The position numbers and the translations under genes were made by a program. A stretch of 64,000 nt of DNA from Liolophura sinensis (Eukaryota; Mollusca; Polyplacophora; Chitonida; Chitonidae): contig NC_088301.1 of NCBI RefSeq assembly GCF_032854445.1, positions 12,518,281-12,582,280 on the forward strand. The letters run 5' to 3'. Positions 56,801 to 64,000 of the stretch are shown one piece after another. Within the stretch, counting starts at the first letter, position 1. Every line of letters starts with the position of its first letter. The notes below the pieces were generated by a model that was not told the origin of the DNA, searched no databases, and saw only the letters and a program-made list of their open reading frames with translations.

Positions 56801-59800
56801 TATTTAGTCTTGTGACTGGCAAGACTGGTGAGTCGGTCCAGTATATGCATATTGATGGAGGAGTCATTAACTAATCCCATAAGTGCTCTTCTCGCCGACG
56901 AAGAGATATTCCTGTCGTAAAATCCTTCGTGTTAGTTAGTATCCCTTAGAGATCACACACATATGCTTTTTCCAACGCTATCGTATTTCTGTGAACCTAC
57001 CCAATGCTAATACGTTCCACCACGAGGAGCATCAACTCCTTCTAGTGACCAACTATCACAAGCTGTCCAGCATAAGAATCCCCTGATACTTTGATCAGGG
57101 TTAATTTAATTCCGTTCTGTATGCACCTCAGAGATCGTTTGGCCATTTTCCTTGTAGGGCAACGAGCCCAATCAATAAAGACCGAAAGATTAATTTCTTC
57201 GTTATTCTTTTCATTAACATGGCATTTCGTGTGTCTTCTGAAACTTCACATTATATTTATTTCCCAACAGCCCTTCGTTAAACCAGGATAGCAATACATT
57301 AAACTTGTCACCCACATGTATCATCTGTTCATCTGCAAAGGTGTCGGCAGTTCCTGAAAATAACCATTGCCTTCTACCCTTAGCACATTGCAGCCGCCTG
57401 AGCCGAGCGGATAAAATCCACTTTGAAATTGGCAGATCTGCCATCTGTCTGCCAGTGCCCAGAAATGCCTTATATACCATGCTGTGCATCATGCCATACA
57501 TGCCAAAACTGTGACCTGGCGTGAAGTGCTTCAATGGGACAACCCCTAGTGCTAAATTTTATTGCGTTACAGATGGCAATATTTTGCTATAAAGGGCCAA
57601 AAGACTGAAATATTTGAGACCGATGTTTCAGCTTCAAGGCTGAATTAACAATTAACATGAAACATTTTCCATTCGGTATGATATTGCACTATGAAGTTCT
57701 CCAGTGGAATGCAGTTGAACCAAGCAGTCAAGCGACCAGTAGATAACTGGCGCACAGTAGACATCGTTGTGTTTCATGAACCTTTGCTCAAACATCGCGC
57801 ACAGAGCATCTTTGTACAGACATACGTGTAATTAACATGCCAAAGCTAGTGCGCTAACCGAAATGGATGATAGAATCCTGAGCACAGATATGCATGTTCC
57901 CAGGAACGGTAAAAATTCATAGACGCTCTCCGTGAGAAAAATTCCAGTTTAAGCGCACCTTGAAAAGATGACTTCATAATGCTTTCTACGAAATGATGTA
58001 ATATTAAAGATCACTTGCTAATCCTTTACACGAAACGATATCATATTTCTGTGAACTTTATATGATATTGATAAGTTCATGAACGAATCAAACATATAAT
58101 TTTCTTCAAGTTCGCACATTAACGAGTCCTTATCACCCTTACACGCATTTGCATACCCTGGAGCTTTCCAAAGGTTAATTTAATTCTGTTCTGTCCGTAT
58201 CAGTGCGATTGTTTTACGGCTGTCGTGTTAAGGTGACGGTAAATAGCTGTACGGACCAAACAGATTGATTACCCTCTTGTTGATCCGTCACTGGAACTTC
58301 CCTTTTTGGGAGTTCTCAGCAAAGAACTGGAGGAATTTTCTTTCCTAAATAGCCCTTGGCTACACTCTGATACCAATACGGATATTACGAAAGCCCCCAA
58401 AGAAGAAAAAAAGAAAGAAAAAAAAAACATCGGGCTTGTCACTCAACAGTAGTTTTTTCCACTACCGTCAAACTGTCAAAGCTTCTTGTGTTAATAAAGT
58501 CCTCTTTTAGAGAGGGTTCTCTATATTTACCTTAAACAAGAAGGCCTCGACGACAAGTATTCACCAGCTGTGCTCATATAATGTAACGGACGTAACCACT
58601 CGAGCAACATCGCAAACTGCCATTTTCTAATCATGTGACTCCATTTTTTACAGGGTGGACTGGACGGTTTTTCCCAAAAGTCACTATTAACAATAGTTGC
58701 TAATAGTTACTTACGTTTAGTTAAAACAATAATTAAAACTAAGACTGTCAGACACGCTGTCTATAGCCCTTTTAAGCTACATATCTATTATTTTCAGTCC
58801 AAACAATCAGAGTTCATTTTTTCATGGACTATGTCTAATCCGGTGGAGTTGATTCGAAAATGGCAGTTACGAAAACTCCGAAGGGTGTTAATACGCCAAT
58901 CACATCCGTACTAACTATACACACACCGTGGTCTTAAGCATTTACGAGTAACTAAGTGATGGAAAGTCAGAATTACCTCAGGATTAAATGAAATTAAAGG
59001 AAGTTTTTGTAACATAAAGTTATAACATGTTGTGATCGGCATGCACAGTGCAAAAAACAGACCGATGTCCAGGTATGTGAAGTGAAAAAAACAAAAAACA
59101 AAAAAAAAACAAAACAAAAAACAGATGTGTTTCTCGCAAAGCTTAACTTGAAGAGAAACGGATTTCAGATGAGTACGAGTATGACATGTTCTGTCTTGCT
59201 TACTCTATACGCCTTACTTGTCTATGTGCCCCACGTTATATTTATTAGGCGTTCATAGGCGCGAGCCAGACCTGTCCAATGGTATACTGGCGGGATTTCT
59301 TCCCACAACGGGGGATAATCTGAACTGGGACTCGCACGTCACAAGTGTTTTATTGCGCGACGCCAAACATGTTGCGTGCTGTGGTTTCATCTGTGACGTA
59401 TTTGGTCTACCCATTGTGGCATTGCGCTGTTGACGCTGCAGTGGAATGTCCAGCGTCATTGAAATGACGTAATACGTCCCAAATCGGTCTTCTGCCGGTA
59501 TCCCATTGCAACAAGCTACTTATCGGTTCCATCCAGTATGGTGCATGGTGGTATCATAAGGCTTGACGAGTTCCGGTATGACAGATCCGACTGTGATGTA
59601 AATGGATGCCATACGTTTGCCATGGTATAGCATGTGTTGTGCTATTTCTGTGTGGCTGCATGTTGCTCGTAACACACATTTTATATCCGTAACTCTGAGC
59701 AGCAATGTTATTGTAACTCTACTTCTAAATACTACACTAAGGCGTAATTTATCACCTTGTACAAGTAACAGATTGTAACATTTGGCACCTGATGAGAGCA

Positions 59801-60046
59801 TGTGAAGGAGATGGATCTCATCACTAATTTTTTTTAAAATGCAAAGGCTTTCTGAACAGAAATAAAATGGCACCTGTTGAGGGAACACATTTTTGTCTGC
59901 TTGGCTTGAGAAGCGCAACTTTGATCTGCTTTAGAAACACGGTTGATTTTGCTGTATAAGCTTCCCGTTTTATAGACAGAAGCCTTAGGCTATCGGAAGA
60001 GTGATTATCATTACGTCGCGATAAATCTTGGTATAATGCAACAGTT
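53831..60046. other. No gene recognised (presumed intron or intergenic)
   Basis: Frames of 60-132 codons occur on both strands, for example 57214-57534 (-) and 59520-59918 (-), but none shows a known domain or GPCR transmembrane pattern. A perfect 7-bp stem-loop GCCATCA...TGATGGC lies at 54971-54992 after CGACGTTTCGGTTTTCC. An A-rich tract lies at 59095-59122. If the GPCR gene continues rightward, this is intron 1. Confidence 0.45.
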
Positions 60047-60158
60047 TTTTTTATTTATTTGTTTATTTTATTCGTGTTTTACGCTGTACTAAAAAGTATT
60101 TCACTTTTGCAACGGCGGCCAGCATTATGGTGGTAGGGAACCGGGCAGATCTCTTGTC
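60047..60158 (-). repeat. SINE-I 3'-half fragment, minus strand
   Basis: TTTATTTATTTGTTTATTTT, CGTGTTTTACGCTGTACTAA, GTATTTCACTTTTGCAACGG and CGGCCAGCATTATGGTGGTA are present. The element stops after GAACCGGGCAGATCTC. Confidence 0.88.
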
Positions 60159-60419
60159 AAACAGACAGAGTTAAATGCTGTCCAGTGTTTTGATTCTGTG
60201 TTGCCTTTATGGAATATATAAATAATATGTGTCGTCTATAATGAATCAACAAAATTTTTTGGCCCTAAAACATTTATTTAATATCAGATTTCCCCTTCCA
60301 TTGACAGACACACATTAATTGAGTACACGTAGCCTGTAGTTTGTTCTAAACTGATCGTATAGATGTTGATAAAGTTTGCGTGAAACCAGAATAATCCCAG
60401 GTATGTACAGTTTTTTCTA

Positions 60420-60700
60420 CGTGATCTTACATTTTCTTTAATATAAGGGATTCTATTACAGCATCAGAGCAGCAATGGCAGTGTGACAGGAGGCAAACGG
60501 AAACGCGTAACGTTGAATAAATAAATAACGTGTAACCGGTGAAATCCGGACTCATGTCAACTTACATCGCGGCTAATGTTTGAATTTTAACTGTTCCTGC
60601 TAAGCCGTATCAGCTTACAACCTCCCTCTAGCACCATCTGGGTTAAGCAGACTTATGTTAAAATATGCATTGATGTTAATAGCAATGTATAACAAGCATT
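60420..60700 (+). repeat. Dispersed TATA-bearing repeat, possible copy 3
   Basis: CATCAGAGCAGCAATGGCAG, GTGTGAC, ATTTTAACTGTTCCTG, GGTTAAGCAGACTTATGTTA and TTGATGTTAATAGCAATGTA correspond in order to blocks of the copy at 33985-34310. Divergence is high and no clear TATA box is kept. The edges are uncertain. Confidence 0.4.
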
Positions 60701-62547
60701 AATAATAGTACTAATCAAAATGGTAAGGCTGAAGATTCTATAAATGATACGCCCATATTTGTGGACAAGTTGAGAATACATTCCTTAACGTGTGGAGGAG
60801 AAAACCATGGAATCCAGAGAAAAATTAAATCCTCAGCAAATTGATTCCTATAACCGCGGAAAGTAAGATCTGGTAAAACTAACGTGGTTATTCTGTTCTA
60901 AACTTGATTTTTACTAGCATTTTAATACAGTTTTGAACCTTGACCGGAACTTGCGTCACTTGGATGATAACGGTAAATGCCGAGAGAAACTGACGCTTGT
61001 GATATGATGTTATTACTGACTGAGCCTATGTTGCCTTTTTTATCATTATTGACTTTCTGACTTTTTCATTGTGTATAACTTAGATGAAAATGACAACGCA
61101 TTTAAGTAATTTGAATTTTTGATTAATTTTAATTAATTTATCTGTGCGTTTCTTTTTGTTGGCGCGCTATATGTATATTCATATCAAACAAAAGCATTAT
61201 GTAAAAAAATTGTGAACGTCGTTTTTAAATCTTGTTACTCATTGTTTGTCCTGTTGCTGTGTAAGTAGCCTATAGCCAATTTTTAACAAGCCGTAACCAA
61301 TCAACAATATATATGTTTCGTGGAAGTTTTAGTTTGAAGTTACGGGTTGAACCTTTAACTTTTAGTTTAAAGTGTCTAATAATAATTTAAAAAAGCTTTG
61401 AGCAACTAAAGTTCTCTAGAAAAGTGTGTACACTAATAAAGCTAAGGAATAATGAATCAGCCTTAGTATGCTTTACTACTGATCTATAGTTTCTTAATTC
61501 GCTTTTCACATATTGCAATATAACTCCTTTATAACCTCTGTTTCTCTTTTAAGTTTATTGGCCGAAAACATTTATACATAAATTAGAAATTAGTTTCTTT
61601 TCTTTGTTGCAATTTCGAATACAGAACTTTGTGCGATGCATACACTTGTACCACGTGCATTACCGAACATTACGATTCCCCATCATCAGCAAGCTGTCAT
61701 GCATGAAGTCCTTGCCAGCAACACTATCAACCGAGCACTAAACAGCTGGATACAGGCTGCATTAAACATTGCGTAAAACACGGAAATAGAATGTTGTCTG
61801 TGTCAAAGCGATGTCTTGTGTCTACTTTCCGTGATTATTGCAAGGTTTCCTTCATCTTTAACAATAAACGGGCTCTCCTTAGGTGGCTGATCAACTTCAA
61901 AAAGGCAAGATAATAGTACGATGCCCTGCACGTAGACCAATCAACCTCAAGGGACGACTACCGGTAAAACCGTTAAAAAGTTTCAAAGACACAAATGGTG
62001 GTTTAAAACGATTGAGTAGGATCTGTATGGCTGATTGCTGCAGACACGCGACTAGCCTAGTTTACCCTGGAACACATCAGTGCGCAGGTCATGTCTGTGA
62101 TGTATGTTGTTGTATTGAGAGATTACTGTTCCCTTATAATAGGACTGTGCTCTTGACAAAAGGTAGCTTATGATAAATGTAATACGAAGGTTTGCAGGAC
62201 TTCCCAGGTTATCTTTTTTCTTTTCATACATACCTACAAATTATATATGAAACACCAGAAATGATAAAACAATCAAGTTTAATACGCTGACTGCAAAAAA
62301 CCTGGTGGCATAGGACCTGGTACGGTAAGGTGGGGAATCAATCCGAGTAAGGTACGATAAGAAACTCAAAATACCAGCACAATTGTGTACATTTCCCAAT
62401 CAGAAGAAAACAATTTGGTCGAAGCGCACAGAAAAGTTACATGGCTGTGAAAGAAATGGTGGCTTAGTATCCCGAAACAAATGCATTTTTGAACAAAAAC
62501 GCAACATTTTGGCTCACACGAGGCACTGTGTTGTAATGTACTGTGAA
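60701..62547. other. No gene recognised
   Basis: AT-rich sequence. A frame at 61636-61776 (46 codons, starting MHTLVPRALP) and a 96-codon frame at 61883-62173 have no recognisable similarity. Neither can be supported as an exon. Confidence 0.5.
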
Positions 62548-62582
62548 TTTTTGATTGGTGTTTTACGCCGCTGTGAAGATAA
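62548..62582 (-). repeat. SINE-I extreme 3'-end scrap, minus strand
   Basis: TTTTGATTGGTGTTTTACGC followed by CGCTGTGAAGATAAACATT matches only the last 35 bases of the family. Confidence 0.6.
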
Positions 62583-63106
62583 ACATTAATCAGACATATA
62601 TTTTTATGAAACTTTCTCAAATTAATTTTTGAGTGCTTTCGATGTTTTGTTTTGGGTTAACGTTTTCTCTTTATATGTAAATATAAGCGTCATGTCCGAC
62701 ATTCATATACAATTCGTAGTCCGTAAAGGGCGTTCCAATTTGATAATCACAAGATCCATTTCCAAAATAACGTTTAACACTAGCTCCCAAAGACAAAGGT
62801 ATGTAAGAAATTATACAAATAGGAAATAAAGCCGGTAACACACAAGAGAGAAGCGGTCATCAATTTTCAATGATGCCGGGCAGACAGTGGATATTCCAGG
62901 CATGAATTCCATATCAAAGTTCAAATTCGTAGTCCATGAATGAGTTCCAGGTCAAATAAAAATTAAACAAGGTATCTCAGTAGCGCTTTGATTGCAACTG
63001 TTCATAAAGGCATCATGCAGATGTAATGAGCATGGCTGCCTTTAACGCCCCTCGCCCCAGGTTAAGAGGTATTAGATACACTTCGAAAAAAAACGAGCGT
63101 TACAAT

Positions 63107-63184
63107 TTATTTATTGATTTATTTGATTGGTGTTTTACACCGTACTCAAGAATATTTCACTTATACGACGGCGAGCCACGGAGG
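63107..63184 (-). repeat. SINE-I copy with an internal deletion
   Basis: The plus strand runs from the tail (TTTATTTATTGATTTATTTG) through GGTGTTTTACACCGTACTCA to AATATTTCACTTATACGACGGC. It then joins directly to GAGCCACGGAGG (63173-63184), which belongs to the opposite end of the element, the start of the tRNA-like head. About 190 bases of the body are missing. It lies just downstream of the retroelement remnant. Confidence 0.8.
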
Positions 63185-63251
63185 TTTGCGCCATCTATGT
63201 TGTTACATACCATGTACGCGATAGATATGTACATAAGGATAACAGCGCCGT

Positions 63252-64000
63252 CTATTGATTACAATGCAGACCACCAGAAATTCTGAACGCTCTGCCATAC
63301 CTGCCAACGAGAGTGTTATACTCATTGTAAAATTTGAGAAACTTGGAATGAAGGCGTTTGATGGAGTATCCTTGACAAACTAGTTTTGAAACTAAGAACT
63401 TGTAACGCAGATTGAAGTCATGACAATTTACGCAAGATCTGACAAATGCTACAAGGCGAGACATGTATACACCATATGCAGGACCCTTTGGTATATTGCT
63501 ATCCAAATGAGGATAATTTACAATATCAAAATTGAAATTATCCCTTTTGTCGTAAAGGCGGCGTGAAAGGAGACCTTGTTCGTCTTTGTACAGATAGAGA
63601 TCCAAATAAGATGTACCACCAGGGCTATCTGTTGTCTCTAAATCCAATGAAGGCGGATAGATTTCCTTCACCGCTTCAGCAATATGGGGGTTATTTAACG
63701 CCAGTAGATCGTCAATATACCGCTTGGTAAATGAAAAGGATCGAGCTCTAAAGATATTACTTTTAAGTAATTTCTGCATATAGTCGTATTCATATGAAAA
63801 CAGGTATAGGTCTGCCAAAGGAGGCGCACAATTGGTACCCATTGGAATACCTATGCACTGTTAGTAAACGGTATCCCCGAATTTCACAGGGATGTTATTA
63901 ATGAGAAATTCAAGTAATTCAATAAATAATGTAACATCTCATGAGTGGTAACCTTTATAAATAGTAGAACTAAAGAAAGCCTTAATGCATCTGACGTTAA
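63252..64000 (-). pseudogene. Reverse transcriptase remnant, Penelope-like type (C-terminal part, broken)
   Basis: The open part (63842 down to 63252) encodes 196 residues. It shows the motif PMGTNCAPPLADLYL at the start and the catalytic YIDD in RYIDDLLALNNP (about residues 41-52). SYLDLYLY follows near 78, with a thumb-like region KGPAYGVYMSRLVAFVRSC (about 119-137). These match the reverse transcriptases of Penelope-like retroelements as I know them; the exact clade is uncertain. The frame continues upstream with family-like sequence (VKFGDTVY, then CIGIP) but is broken by in-frame stops at 63863-63861 (TAA) and 63941-63939 (TGA). The copy is therefore inactive and runs off the window. The frame ends with TAG at 63254-63252, close to the usual end of this domain. 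No GIY-YIG endonuclease part is visible here. Confidence 0.8.

Noticed and set aside
57214-57534. 106-codon minus-strand frame as an exon
   Set aside because: No domain was recognised, and a plus-strand frame of similar size overlaps it; there is no way to support either from sequence alone.

Overview
The window reads as nuclear DNA of an invertebrate animal, most likely a mollusc or another lophotrochozoan. The support is a spliced neuropeptide-type GPCR exon, dense tRNA-derived SINEs of kinds I associate with mollusc genomes, a Penelope-like reverse transcriptase remnant, solo LTRs and many mini- and microsatellites. The sequence is AT-rich and almost wholly non-coding. The assignment to a clade is inference and no species can be named.

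Only one stretch is clearly host protein-coding: 47942-48295 (+), the first coding exon of a class A GPCR most like orexin/allatotropin-type receptors. It ends in frame at a splice donor. No second exon was seen in the remaining 15.7 kb, so the rest of the gene probably lies beyond the right edge behind a long intron. A TATA-like box at 47822 sits about 120 bases before the ATG. At the right edge, on the minus strand, is the C-terminal part of a retroelement reverse transcriptase (63252-64000). It keeps a YIDD active site but has two in-frame stops upstream, so it is a decayed copy.

The rest is repeat-built. (1) 6369-9723 and 10902-15434 are two diverged direct copies of one segment (duplication A/B). 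(2) Between them, 10136-10714 is a non-autonomous element with long inverted repeats flanked by TTAA. (3) A 1.0-kb sequence occurs twice (14251-15260 and 37124-38118) with TG...CA ends and different 4-base target duplications; these are solo LTRs, one of them inserted in copy B. (4) About twenty full or broken copies of one tRNA-derived SINE (here SINE-I, tail AAAT) are spread in both orientations, two with clear target-site duplications. (5) A second SINE (SINE-II, tail GAGT) and fragments of a third (SINE-III) appear to share a central domain. (6) Two further dispersed repeats are seen: 2183/17815, and a TATA-bearing one at 2690, 33985 and 60420. (7) Tandem arrays have unit lengths of about 30, 51, 60, 88, 104, 110 and 126 bases.

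No real tRNA or rRNA gene, CRISPR array, operon or bacterial feature was seen. Nothing amounts to a new biological system. The best leads are the A/B duplication with its unevenly conserved blocks, the TTAA hairpin element, the repeated TATA-bearing segment, the core shared by two SINE families, and the partial GPCR gene.
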